From Actinoplanes philippinensis (GTDB lineage Bacteria > Actinomycetota > Actinomycetes > Mycobacteriales > Micromonosporaceae), in NCBI RefSeq assembly GCF_900113015.1, contig NZ_FONV01000029.1, forward strand, positions 1 through 64,000: a stretch of DNA of 64,000 nucleotides, given 5' to 3'. The notes beneath the pieces were generated by a model. It made no database searches. It was given only the letters and a program-made list of their open reading frames with translations, and was not told the DNA's origin. Positions 1-7,907 of the stretch are shown in pieces; within the stretch, counting starts at the first letter, position 1; every line of letters begins with the position of its first letter. Made by a program: the position numbers and the translations under genes.

Positions 1-68
1 CTGACAGCGTCAATGGGGCAGTGGGACGTCCAGTCCTTGGCATCCCGCCACGCTACACCTACTTATGA

Positions 69-512
69 GGCGAATTTCCGGCGCAGCACACTAGCACCAC
101 GACGCTCAAGCGGATCCAGTCGTACAACAACCAGACCCGCTACGTCCGGCACGCCAACTTCGACGTACGGATCGACGCGAACGTGAGCCCGCTGCGCGAC
201 TCCCAGTTCCGGATCGTGCCCGGCCTGGCCAACAGCTCGGGGTACGTGTCCTTCGAGTCGGTCAACTACCCCGGCTACTACCTGCGGCACTACGCCTACG
301 ACGGGCAGCTCGCGGCGAACGACGGCACCGCGACGTTCGCCGCGGACGCGACGTTCAAGCAGGTGGCCGGGCTGGCCGACAGCTCCTGGGTGTCGTTCCA
401 GTCGTACAACTACCCGACCCGGTACCTGCGCCACTACGACTACCTGCTGCGCATCGACCCGATCAGCACCGCCACCGAGAAGGCCGACGCCACGTTCCGT
501 ATCACCAGCTGA
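69..512 (+). pseudogene. AbfB-domain (arabinose-binding beta-trefoil) protein, 3' part only
   Basis: The open frame encodes one AbfB (CBM42-like) domain. Its recurring 'YLRHY/YVRHA' beta-trefoil motifs are each followed by 'ADATF', and it ends with 'ADATFRITS'. AbfB domains bind arabinofuranose side chains and normally sit at the C-terminus of secreted glycosidases. The homology clearly starts upstream of the only internal candidate start (GTG at 183), because 'TRYVRHANF' is read from about 135. Further upstream the frame is closed by TGA at 66-68, with no ATG or GTG in between. No catalytic domain or signal peptide precedes it. I read it as the remnant of a larger gene, broken by the stop or by a junction near 60-90, where base composition also becomes less GC-rich. 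A short functional protein from GTG 183 would lack the first trefoil repeat and is less likely. Confidence 0.6.
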
Positions 513-517
513 TCTTC

Positions 518-545
518 GGGAGGGGTCGCCACGGCGGCCCCTCCC
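518..545 (+). terminator. Rho-independent-type hairpin after the AbfB remnant
   Basis: An 8-bp perfect stem, GGGAGGGG with CCCCTCCC, is extended inwards by a CGCC/GGCG pairing around a short loop. It starts 6 nt after the AbfB stop codon and is followed by the slightly T-rich GTTGTTG. It separates the AbfB remnant from the PadR operon. Confidence 0.6.
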
Positions 546-553
546 GTTGTTGC

Positions 554-578
554 AGGTACCTTGCGACGCAAGGTACCT
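554..578. promoter_or_regulatory. Palindromic operator of the PadR operon
   Basis: There is a perfect inverted repeat of GGTACCTTG (555-563) and CAAGGTACC (569-577) around CGACG. One more A/T pair flanks it, and a second copy of GGTACCTTG runs on to 580. It lies 8 nt upstream of the PadR start codon, where an autoregulator's operator is expected. Confidence 0.65.
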
Positions 579-585
579 TGTCAGC

Positions 586-924
586 GTGACAGACGAAGCG
601 GCACTGACCACGGCCCTGCGCCGGGGCACCATCGAGTACTGCGTGCTCGCGCTTCTCGACAAGCGCGAGCTCTACGGGGTCGAGCTGGTGCAGCAGCTCA
701 GCACCGGTCTGGGCATGACCACCAGCGAGGGGACGATGTATCCGCTGCTGTCGCGGCTGCGGCGCAACGGGCGGATCGCGACCACCTGGCGTGAGGCTCC
801 GGCCGGCCCGCCACGGCGCTATTACACCCTCACGGCGGACGGCGAAGCGGCTCTCACCCACTTCCGCACCGAGTGGGTCACCTTCCGCAGCGGTGTGGAC
901 CGCATCCTGGGAACGGAGAGTTGA
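586..924 (+). CDS. PadR-family transcriptional regulator
   Basis: This 112-residue winged-helix regulator has the PadR layout: 'RRGTIEYCVLALLDKRELYGVELVQQL' type helix-turn-helix opening, 'SEGTMYPLLSRLRRNG' as the recognition helix region, and 'RRYYTLTADGEAAL' as the wing. The family represses small operons by binding palindromes, and a perfect palindrome lies directly upstream. I chose GTG 586 because the frame further upstream reads through the operator. The next gene starts one base after this stop codon and encodes an HAAS-type membrane protein. This PadR plus HAAS/DUF1700 pair is a common actinobacterial and firmicute module, so co-transcription and autoregulation are likely. The inducing signal is not visible. 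Confidence 0.9.
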   Translation: MTDEAALTTALRRGTIEYCVLALLDKRELYGVELVQQLSTGLGMTTSEGTMYPLLSRLRRNGRIATTWREAPAGPPRRYYTLTADGEAALTHFRTEWVTFRSGVDRILGTES

Positions 925-925
925 G

Positions 926-1393
926 ATGACCCAGACCGACGAGCTCGTCGCCGCCTATCTGGCGCGGGTGGAGCGGGCCGCGAGCCGCCTGCCGGCCGGG
1001 CGCCGCGAGGAGCTGCTCGGCGACCTGCGCGAGCACATCGAGATCGCGCGGGCCGAGTCGGGCGCCGGGACGGAGGCCGAGGTCCGGACGATCCTGGACC
1101 GCCTCGGCGACCCGGAGAGCATCGTGGCCGCCGCCGACACCCAGACCGACCTGCCGCGGGTGACGCCGCCCGCGGTCTTCCCGCCGGGCCCGGCGGCACC
1201 ACCGGCGCCGCTCCGGCCCGCGTCGCGCACCGCGTTGTGGATCGGGCTCGGCGTGCTGGCCGTGGTCATGATGATTCTCTTCTGCGGCTCGGCGCTCTTC
1301 ATGGCGCGCGACGACGGTGGCCCCGCGGAGCGGCCGGTCCCGCCGCCTCAGCCGACGCAGGCAGAGGAGCCGCGCCCAAGTGTAGGACCCTGA
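926..1393 (+). CDS. HAAS (DUF1700-like) domain membrane protein, PadR partner
   Basis: The 155-residue protein opens with an HAAS-type signalling helix bundle (about residues 1-75), with 'YLARVERAASRLPAGRREELLGDLREHIE' character and the 'ILDRLGDPESIVAAA' end motif. A Pro-rich linker follows, then one membrane span (about 106-127) and a short Pro-rich exterior tail. HAAS domains typically accompany PadR regulators and are thought to couple membrane events to the regulator. The ATG at 926 is one base after the PadR stop, so the two are translationally linked. The effector output is unknown. It lacks the several membrane spans of larger DUF1700 proteins. Confidence 0.75.
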   Translation: MTQTDELVAAYLARVERAASRLPAGRREELLGDLREHIEIARAESGAGTEAEVRTILDRLGDPESIVAAADTQTDLPRVTPPAVFPPGPAAPPAPLRPASRTALWIGLGVLAVVMMILFCGSALFMARDDGGPAERPVPPPQPTQAEEPRPSVGP

Positions 1394-1508
1394 TACCACC
1401 CTGATGATCCATTCGTAGGGTCTCGTCCGGGTTACCACTTATAGGCGAGTGCGGGTGGCGGTTGAAAGGATGAGGCGGACTCGTCATCCGGCCCCGGGGA
1501 GGCCAGCA

Positions 1509-2675
1509 ATGAGGTTCGCCCGTCCCGCCACCGCTGCCGCTCTCGCCGCCACGCTGCTGCTGGCGGCGTGCGGCACCGACGACCCGGAGCCGGCCGCGCA
1601 GGCGCCGCCGTCCAGTCCGCACACCGGTCACAGCGCCTCCGGCTCCGCGCCGCCGGCCGGTCCGCTCCGTCAGGGTGAGCGGTTCGTCGAGGTGGGGCTG
1701 ACGACGCCGTACACACCGGCCGCGCCGAACGGCGGCACCGATGAGTACCGGTGCTTCCTGGTCGACCCGGGGCTGACCGAGGCGGCCTATCTGACCGGCA
1801 GCCAGTTCCGCCCGCAGAACGCGGCGATCGTGCACCACGCGATCTTCTACCGGCTCGACCCGGAGCAGGCGAAAGCCGCCGAGAAGGTGGACGCCGGGAC
1901 GCCCGGTGAGGGCTGGACCTGTTTCGGCGACAGCGGTGTGGAGGGCCAGACGGCCTGGGTGGCGCACTGGGCGCCGGGCGCGGGCGAGACGCTGATGCCG
2001 GCCGGGTTCGGGTTCACCATGCCGCCCGGCAGCAAGCTCGTCATGCAGGTGCACTACAACCTGCTCGGCGCGGGTGACGGCGGCCCCGGCTCGGACGCGT
2101 CCGGCATGCAGATGCGCCTCTCCTCCGCGCCCGGGCTGAAGCCGCTGGAGACCGGGCTGGTGATGGCCCCGATCGAGCTGCCCTGCGCGCCGGGCGAGTC
2201 GGGCCGGCTCTGCGACCGGGACACCGCGGTCGCCGATGTCGGCACCCGGTTCGGCGCCGAGTCGGCGGAGACGGTCAAGCAGCTGAACCAGTGGTGCAAC
2301 GGCGGCGGCGTGCCGAAGTCGGGCAACACGCAGAGCTGCGACCAGCCGATCGAGGAGGGTGGCACGGTCTACATGGCGGCCGGGCACATGCACCTGCTGG
2401 GGCGGGCGATCAAGGTCGAGCTGAACCCGGGGACGGCGAAGGCGCAGACCCTGCTGGACATTCCGCAGTACAACTTCGACGACCAGGCGCTCGTACCCCT
2501 GGCGAAGCCCATCCAGGTCGCCAAGGGTGACACCGTCCGGGTGACCTGCACCCACGACGCGGCGCTGCGCAAGCAGCTGCCGCAACTGCAGAAACTCCCC
2601 CCGCGGTACGTGGTGTGGGGCGAGGGGACCAGCGACGAGATGTGCCTGGGAATCCTGGTCATGGCGCCCGCGTAG
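1509..2675 (+). CDS. Exported lipoprotein related to copper type II monooxygenases
   Basis: The 388-residue product starts with a lipoprotein signal peptide ending in the lipobox 'LAAC' (Cys about residue 20), so it should be anchored outside the membrane. The body has the spaced histidine motifs of the PHM/dopamine-beta-monooxygenase fold: 'VHHAIFYRL', 'MQVHYNLL' and 'AGHMHLLG'. In that family these bind two copper ions, and the enzymes hydroxylate substrates with O2 and a reductant. The substrate cannot be inferred. The start at ATG 1509 is preferred because a GGGGAGG ribosome site lies 8-14 nt upstream and the signal peptide begins there. The flavin oxidoreductase gene begins 18 nt downstream, so the two may be co-transcribed. 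Confidence 0.75.
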   Translation: MRFARPATAAALAATLLLAACGTDDPEPAAQAPPSSPHTGHSASGSAPPAGPLRQGERFVEVGLTTPYTPAAPNGGTDEYRCFLVDPGLTEAAYLTGSQFRPQNAAIVHHAIFYRLDPEQAKAAEKVDAGTPGEGWTCFGDSGVEGQTAWVAHWAPGAGETLMPAGFGFTMPPGSKLVMQVHYNLLGAGDGGPGSDASGMQMRLSSAPGLKPLETGLVMAPIELPCAPGESGRLCDRDTAVADVGTRFGAESAETVKQLNQWCNGGGVPKSGNTQSCDQPIEEGGTVYMAAGHMHLLGRAIKVELNPGTAKAQTLLDIPQYNFDDQALVPLAKPIQVAKGDTVRVTCTHDAALRKQLPQLQKLPPRYVVWGEGTSDEMCLGILVMAPA

Positions 2676-2693
2676 TGGGTATGTAGGCGGTCC

Positions 2694-3650
2694 ATGACCG
2701 AGTACGGCATCCACGCCTCCCACGAGCAGATCCCGCCCGGCGCGCTACTGGACGCGATGATCGCGGCCGAGCGCGCCGGGTTCGACGCCGCCATGTGTTC
2801 CGACCACTTCTCGCCGTGGAGCGCCCGCCAGGGCCAGTCGGGTTTCGCCTGGTCCTGGCTGGGCGCCGCGCTGCAGGCCACGAACCTGTCGTTCGGGGTG
2901 GTCAACGCTCCCGGTCAGCGGTACCACCCGGCGATCATCGCGCAGGCGATCGGCACGCTGGCGAGCATGTTCCCGGGCCGGTTCTGGGCGGCGCTGGGCT
3001 CCGGCGAGTTCAGCAACGAGCACATCACCGGGGCGAAGTGGCCGCGCAAGGAGGTCCGCAACGCCCGCCTGCGCGAGTCCGTCGACGTGATCCGTGACCT
3101 GCTGGACGGGCAGGAGGTCTCCCGCGACGGGCTGATCACCGTCGACCGGGCCCGGCTCTGGACCCGGCCCGAGGTCACCCCGCCGCTGATCGGCGCCGCG
3201 GTCAGCACCGCCACCGCCGCCTGGTGCGCCGAGTGGGCCGACGGCCTGGTCACCGTCAACGCCCCCGAGGAGCACCTGCGCGACATGATCGCCGCCTACC
3301 GGGACGCCGGCGGCCGTGGCCCGGTCTGCCTGCAGGTGCACCTGAGCTGGGCCGGGTCCGAGGCGGAGGCCGAGACGATCGCGCACGACCAGTGGCGCAG
3401 CAACATCTTCGTCCCGCCGGTCTGCTGGGACCTGGCCACCGCGGAGGAGTTCGACGTGGTGTCCGAGCAGGTCACCGTCGAGCAGGTGGCGAAGGTCGTG
3501 AACATCTCCGCCGACCTGGAACGGCACGCCGAGTGGCTACGAGGCTATGCGGCTCTCGGCTTCGACCGGATCTACCTGCACCACGTGGGGCAGGACCTGC
3601 GGCCGTTCATCGACGCGTTCGGGGCGAAGGTGCTGCCGGCTCTGCGCTGA
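2694..3650 (+). CDS. LLM-class flavin-dependent oxidoreductase
   Basis: This 318-residue protein is a luciferase-like TIM barrel with the family signatures 'YGIHASHEQIPP', 'GFDAAMCSDHFSPW', 'NAPGQRYHPAIIAQAIGTLASMFPGRFWAALGSGE' and a C-terminal 'LGFDRIYLHHVG'. It most resembles the TIGR03885-like branch ('probable non-F420 flavinoid oxidoreductase'). FMN and F420 usage cannot be told apart by eye. It lies 18 nt after the copper-protein gene. Its last 114 bp overlap, tail to tail, the end of the diguanylate cyclase gene on the other strand, so both stop codons lie inside the other gene. The substrate is unknown. Confidence 0.8.
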   Translation: MTEYGIHASHEQIPPGALLDAMIAAERAGFDAAMCSDHFSPWSARQGQSGFAWSWLGAALQATNLSFGVVNAPGQRYHPAIIAQAIGTLASMFPGRFWAALGSGEFSNEHITGAKWPRKEVRNARLRESVDVIRDLLDGQEVSRDGLITVDRARLWTRPEVTPPLIGAAVSTATAAWCAEWADGLVTVNAPEEHLRDMIAAYRDAGGRGPVCLQVHLSWAGSEAEAETIAHDQWRSNIFVPPVCWDLATAEEFDVVSEQVTVEQVAKVVNISADLERHAEWLRGYAALGFDRIYLHHVGQDLRPFIDAFGAKVLPALR

Positions 3651-5204
3651 GGCGCGCTTGTCGGCGTACATCCGCTCGTCGGCGGCGGCGAGCATCTCGT
3701 CGGGCGCGACGATCCGGCGCTCGGTCCGGGTGACCGCGCCGACGGCGGCCGTGACGACCAGCTCGCGGCCGCCCCACGGCACGGGTTCGGCGATCGACCG
3801 GGCGATCCGGTCGCCGAGCGCCCGGGCCGTCGCGTCGTCCGCGTCCACGCAGAAGATCAGGAACTCGTCGCCGCCGATCCGGGCCACCACGTCACCGGCC
3901 CGGACCGCCACGGTGATCCGCCGGGCGGTGGTCCGCAGGATCGCGTCGCCGGCCTCGTGCCCGTGCTCGTCGTTGACCGGCTTGAACCCGTTCAGGTCGC
4001 AGTAGATCAGCGCCAGGTCGCCGGGAGCGCCGCCGGCGTGGGCGGCGATCGCCGTCTGCATCTCGGTGAACAGGTGCCGCCGGTTCACCAGCCCGGTCAG
4101 CTCGTCGTGGGTGGCCTGGTGGATCAGGGCGTGTTTGAGCCGGCTGATCCGGACCAGCACCAGCGGGACGCTGAGCAGCGGCGCGATCGTCAGCAGCAGT
4201 CCGTCGGCCGGCTGCCCGAGCAACTGGCCGACGCCGCCGCACACCGGGATCAGCAGCAGCGCCGAGCCGAGGAAGCCGAGCTTCAGCCGCGGGGTGGGCG
4301 GCGCCAGGTTCACGGCCGGCTCGCTGAGCTGTTTCACGCTCGGGTGCAGCCCCGCGGCGCCGAGCGCCAGGTAGCCGATCGCGAAGCACAGTGCCGGCAG
4401 GGACGCGTTCTCCCCGGTCACCGGCCCCATGTTGACCACCGCGATGCCGAGGATCGTGCAGCCCAGCGACGCGAACAGGTAGTTGAGGCAGGCCCGGCCG
4501 GCCTCGCTCGTCCGGGCCACCCGCAGCAGCGCGCCGCAGATCCCGAGCAGCACCAGCAGCTGGGTGAGCACCAGGAACAGACCGGCGGAGCCGATGCCCG
4601 CGCCCAGCATGTGCGGGCGGAAGGCGAACTCCCACAGCGGCGCGGCCAGGGCGATGCCCCACACCGCGGCGTCGATCGTGCCGCTCGCGTCCCGGGGCGC
4701 GTGCCGCAGCACGATCAGCAGGCTGGCCGCCAGCATGAACACGTAACCACCCAGTTGCGGTGGCACCACCAGCAGATCCGGCGGCTTGGGCACACCTGCC
4801 AGCGCCCCGTGGAACCAGCCCGCGTTGGCCACGGTGAGCAGCAGCAACGCGATGATCACCAGCACCCATGGGCGACGGTCGGCCACCCGGTGCAGGCGCA
4901 GGCCGACCGCGATCGCCACCGCGGCGGCCATGCCGGACAGCAGCATCAGACCGGTGCGGGCCACCGCGCCGCCGTAGACGTAGCCGAGCGTGAAGATCAC
5001 CGTCAGGATCGCAAAACCAGCCGACACGGTACGACCCACACGCGCCGGCACCGGCCGGGACCGCTCGTCCCGGCCGGTCAGGAGATCCCCGGGCCGGCGC
5101 ACACCGGTGTTCTTCGACGCCGACCGGCCGATCTTGAGGTTTTGTTGAGGCGGCCCCGCAAGAGTCACTTCTCGTGTCGGCTTGACTACCGCATCGACAG
5201 CCAT
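3537..5204 (-). CDS. Membrane-bound diguanylate cyclase (GGDEF)
   Basis: The 555-residue protein has an N-terminal cytoplasmic segment and about nine hydrophobic segments (roughly residues 60-345). A GGDEF domain follows, starting at 'HDELTGLVNRR', with the intact catalytic signature GGDEF at about 444-448. The preceding 'RAGD' five residues upstream is a product-inhibition I-site. It should make cyclic di-GMP from two GTP and be feedback-inhibited. The membrane part has no named sensor motif that I recognise. The C-terminal ~35 residues after 'MYADKRA' are encoded in the overlap with the convergent oxidoreductase gene and look non-conserved, so the reading frame may simply have extended. The start is 44 bp from the divergent aldo/keto reductase gene. 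Confidence 0.9.
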   Translation of the reverse strand: MAVDAVVKPTREVTLAGPPQQNLKIGRSASKNTGVRRPGDLLTGRDERSRPVPARVGRTVSAGFAILTVIFTLGYVYGGAVARTGLMLLSGMAAAVAIAVGLRLHRVADRRPWVLVIIALLLLTVANAGWFHGALAGVPKPPDLLVVPPQLGGYVFMLAASLLIVLRHAPRDASGTIDAAVWGIALAAPLWEFAFRPHMLGAGIGSAGLFLVLTQLLVLLGICGALLRVARTSEAGRACLNYLFASLGCTILGIAVVNMGPVTGENASLPALCFAIGYLALGAAGLHPSVKQLSEPAVNLAPPTPRLKLGFLGSALLLIPVCGGVGQLLGQPADGLLLTIAPLLSVPLVLVRISRLKHALIHQATHDELTGLVNRRHLFTEMQTAIAAHAGGAPGDLALIYCDLNGFKPVNDEHGHEAGDAILRTTARRITVAVRAGDVVARIGGDEFLIFCVDADDATARALGDRIARSIAEPVPWGGRELVVTAAVGAVTRTERRIVAPDEMLAAADERMYADKRASAQSRQHLRPERVDERPQVLPHVVQVDPVEAESRIAS

Positions 5205-5210
5205 TAAACA
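5182..5210 (+). promoter_or_regulatory. Candidate promoter for the aldo/keto reductase operon
   Basis: TTGACT (5182-5187) and TAAACA (5205-5210) are separated by 17 nt. They sit about 40 nt before the GTG start and its GGAAGG ribosome site. The -35 element is good but the -10 is weak, and the site lies over the start codon of the divergent cyclase gene. Confidence 0.35.
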
Positions 5211-5248
5211 GTTCGTGGATCCTCTGGGATCAACGGAAGGACCCGTCT

Positions 5249-6241
5249 GTGGATCCGTTCGCGAGGGTGCCCCTGGGTGGCACCGATGTCACCGTGACCC
5301 GGCTCGGCATGGGGCTGGCGCCGATCGGTGGGCTCTACTCGGCCGTCGGGGACCGTACGGCGGCGGCCGCCGTCGACGAGGCGTGGCGCCGCGGGGTCCG
5401 CTTCTTCGACACCGCGCCGCTGTACGGCGCCGGGCTGTCCGAGCGGCGTGCCGGTGCGGCGCTGCGCGAGCGGAGCGGCTTCACGCTGGCCACGAAGGTG
5501 GGCCGACGTGTCGTGGACGAGAAGCCCGCGACCGCGGGCATGTGGGCGGAGGGCGGCGGCAGTGTGCGCTGGGACTTCTCCGGCCCCGGCGTCCGCTCCG
5601 CGCACCGGGAGAGCCTGGAGCGCCTCGGCCTGCCCCGCGTCGACCTCCTGCACCTGCACGATCCGGACGACCACTTCGAGCAGGCCGTGACCGAGGCGCT
5701 GCCCGCCCTGGCGGCCCTGCGGCGGGAGGGGACGATCGGCGCCGTCTCCGCGGGCATGAACCAGTCCGCGATGCTCACCGCGTTCGCCCGTACCGGGCAC
5801 TTCGACTGCCTGCTGCTGGCCGGCCGCTACTCGCTGCTGGACCAGTCCGGCCTCGCCGACCTCCTGCCGGAGTGCCACCGCCGCGGCATCTCGGTGATCG
5901 TCGGCGGCGTCTACAACTCGGGTGTGCTGGCCGCCCCGGTCCCCGGCGCCACCTACGACTACCGGCCCGCCCCGCCGCGGGTGCTGGCCCGGGCGCAGGC
6001 CATGGAGCGGATCTGTGCCCGGTACGATGTGCCGCTGCGTGCCGCCGCCCTGCAGTTCCCGCTCGGGCACCCGGCGGTCGCGTCGGTGCTGGTCGGGATA
6101 CGGTCACCGGAGGAGGCGGCGGACGCGGCGGCGATGGCGTCGGTCCGGATCCCCGGCGGTCTGTGGAGTGATCTGGCCGCGGCCTGGTTGCTCGATCCCG
6201 AGGTGCCGGTGCCCGTGTCTGTCGAGGGGAGCTCCAGTTGA
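5249..6241 (+). CDS. Aldo/keto reductase, L-fucose dehydrogenase-like
   Basis: The 330-residue protein has an (alpha/beta)8 AKR fold with the tetrad residues in place: Asp54 and Tyr59 in 'FFDTAPLYGAGLSER', Lys83 in 'LATKVGR' and a His in 'DLLHLHDPD'. Its closest pattern is the D-threo-aldose/L-fucose 1-dehydrogenase branch (NAD(P)-dependent sugar oxidation), with the 'VGGVYNSGVLA' region typical of it. GTG 5249 follows GGAAGG by 8 nt. Its TGA overlaps the TTG start of the next gene by 4 bp, so translation is coupled. The partner is a fumarylacetoacetase-family hydrolase, which supports a role in L-fucose or a related deoxysugar pathway. Pyridoxal dehydrogenase activity is an alternative within the family. 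Confidence 0.8.
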   Translation: MDPFARVPLGGTDVTVTRLGMGLAPIGGLYSAVGDRTAAAAVDEAWRRGVRFFDTAPLYGAGLSERRAGAALRERSGFTLATKVGRRVVDEKPATAGMWAEGGGSVRWDFSGPGVRSAHRESLERLGLPRVDLLHLHDPDDHFEQAVTEALPALAALRREGTIGAVSAGMNQSAMLTAFARTGHFDCLLLAGRYSLLDQSGLADLLPECHRRGISVIVGGVYNSGVLAAPVPGATYDYRPAPPRVLARAQAMERICARYDVPLRAAALQFPLGHPAVASVLVGIRSPEEAADAAAMASVRIPGGLWSDLAAAWLLDPEVPVPVSVEGSSS

Positions 6242-7068
6242 GATACCTGCGGGTGGGCCCGCCCGGCGCCGAGCGCCCGGTGCTGTACTCGGAAGGCTCG
6301 CTCTACGACCTGACCCCGGTGACCGCCGACATCGACGCGGCGTTCCTGGCCGCCGGCGGCTACCAGGGCGACCCGCGGGCGCTGCCCCCGGCGGACGTGG
6401 ACGGTGGACGGGTGGGTCCGCCGATCGCCCGGCCCGGCGTGATCCTGTGCATCGGGCAGAACTACGCGGCGCACGCCGCCGAGTCGGGCGCCGCGCCGCC
6501 GGCCGAGCCGATCGTCTTCTACAAGGCGCCGAACACGGTCGTCGGGCCGGAGGACGACATCCTGCTGCCGCCCGGGTCACAGCGCACCGACTGGGAGGTG
6601 GAGCTGGGGGTGGTGATCGGCCGGACCGCCCGCTACCTGTCGTCGCCCGCCGAGGCGCTGGCCTGCGTGGCGGGGTACGTGCTGGTCAACGACGTGTCGG
6701 AGCGGGAGTTCCAGCTGAACCGCTCGGGTGGGCAGTGGTCCAAGGGCAAGTCGTGCGAGACGTTCAACCCGCTCGGGCCGTGGCTGGTCACGCCGGACGA
6801 GCTGAGTTTCCCGCTGCGGCTGCGGTCCTGGGTCAACGGCGAGCCGCGGCAGGACTCCAGCACCGCCGACATGATCTTCGACGTCGGGTTCCTGATCTGG
6901 CACCTGTCGCAGTTCACCGTGCTGGAGCCGGGCGACCTGATCAACACGGGCACCCCGGAGGGGGTGGCGCTGTCCGGCCGTTTCCCCTACCTCGAGCCGG
7001 GTGACGTCGTGGAGATCGAGATCGACGGGCTGGGCCGGCAGCGGACCGGGGTGGAGTCACCCCGCTGA
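6238..7068 (+). CDS. Fumarylacetoacetate hydrolase family protein (2,4-diketo-3-deoxy-sugar acid hydrolase-like)
   Basis: This 276-residue protein carries the FAH C-terminal domain. 'VILCIGQNYAAHA' marks the domain start, the metal ligands are Glu120 and Glu122 in 'DWEVELGVVIG' and Asp152 in 'LVNDVSERE', and 'QWSKGKSCETFNPLGPW' and 'GDLINTGTPEGVA' follow. These enzymes cleave C-C bonds of 2,4-diketo acids. The related 2,4-diketo-3-deoxy-L-fuconate/rhamnonate hydrolases act in deoxysugar breakdown. The start is the unusual TTG at 6238, overlapping the dehydrogenase stop as TTGA. No dehydratase or lactonase is next to it, so the pathway would need genes elsewhere. Its last 12 bp overlap the next, convergent gene. 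Confidence 0.8.
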   Translation: MRYLRVGPPGAERPVLYSEGSLYDLTPVTADIDAAFLAAGGYQGDPRALPPADVDGGRVGPPIARPGVILCIGQNYAAHAAESGAAPPAEPIVFYKAPNTVVGPEDDILLPPGSQRTDWEVELGVVIGRTARYLSSPAEALACVAGYVLVNDVSEREFQLNRSGGQWSKGKSCETFNPLGPWLVTPDELSFPLRLRSWVNGEPRQDSSTADMIFDVGFLIWHLSQFTVLEPGDLINTGTPEGVALSGRFPYLEPGDVVEIEIDGLGRQRTGVESPR

Positions 7069-7773
7069 GGTCAGCTCGTCGGCGGCGTCGGACAGGATCG
7101 CGGCGACCGTGGTCATCGCGTCGATGCGCTGCTCGATCTCCCGCGGGCGGGGGCTGAGCAGCGCGGCGACCGGCGTGTTGACCCACTCGCCGGTCACCAC
7201 GTAACCGCAGCCGGGCAGCGCCTCCTCGATCCGCCGCAGCACCTCCGGGGTGAACAGGGCGGTCACCTCGGGCGTGCCGGTGTCGCCGCTGACCAGCTCC
7301 CCGCCGGCGATCGACACCCGGCCGACCGGCAGCGGGCGGGGCAGCCGCGCCAGGTAGAAGGTGTCGTGGCCGCCGATGTCGTGGTGCTGGTCGAAGACGA
7401 CGAACTCCACCCCGTTCGCGGTGCCGGAGAGCACCGCGAACGCGGGTGGCGGGTTGCGCAGGAACTGCTCCAGCCGGGTCGACGCGGGCAGCGCGGCGTC
7501 CTCGGCGCGGTAGGTCCAGCCGCGGCGGGCCGCCAGCCGGGGACGGCCCCGCAACGTCCGGGTACGGGAGATCAGCTTGCCGGTCTGGACCAGGATCGTC
7601 ACCCCGCCGGCGAACCCGAGCACACCGGCGGTGGCCGGCTTGTGCTCGCCGATCAGCCGGACCGCGCCGACCATCAGCAGCACACCGACGAACAGCCAGA
7701 TCACCGGCCGGCGGCGGCTGCGCAACCGGGCCGGGATCGGGCTGTACGGGACGTTCCTCGACCACTCGTTCAC
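7057..7773 (-). CDS. Membrane protein of unknown function
   Basis: I do not recognise this 238-residue protein. It has a basic N-terminus, two adjacent membrane spans (about residues 18-60), and then a soluble domain with 'GWTYRAEDAALPASTRLEQFLRNPP' and 'GVEFVVFDQHHDIGG'. The architecture resembles actinobacterial two-span proteins with a cytosolic 'DUF3137-like' beta domain, but this is only a guess. GTG 7773 is supported by GGAGGAA 5-11 nt upstream. It lies downstream of, and in the same direction as, the cellobiose phosphorylase gene, 134 bp away, without a convincing terminator between them. Confidence 0.7.
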   Translation of the reverse strand: MNEWSRNVPYSPIPARLRSRRRPVIWLFVGVLLMVGAVRLIGEHKPATAGVLGFAGGVTILVQTGKLISRTRTLRGRPRLAARRGWTYRAEDAALPASTRLEQFLRNPPPAFAVLSGTANGVEFVVFDQHHDIGGHDTFYLARLPRPLPVGRVSIAGGELVSGDTGTPEVTALFTPEVLRRIEEALPGCGYVVTGEWVNTPVAALLSPRPREIEQRIDAMTTVAAILSDAADELTSAG

Positions 7774-7907
7774 TGGTTCCTCCGCGAGCCGGGTGCCCCT
7801 CCATACCCGCCGACGGCACTGTCCGACCCTCCACACGGTACGGTGCGCATCCGGCTCGCGACACGCCGTTCGACCGCTCCGAAGGTAACGGTCCGGCGTG
7901 GACTTCC

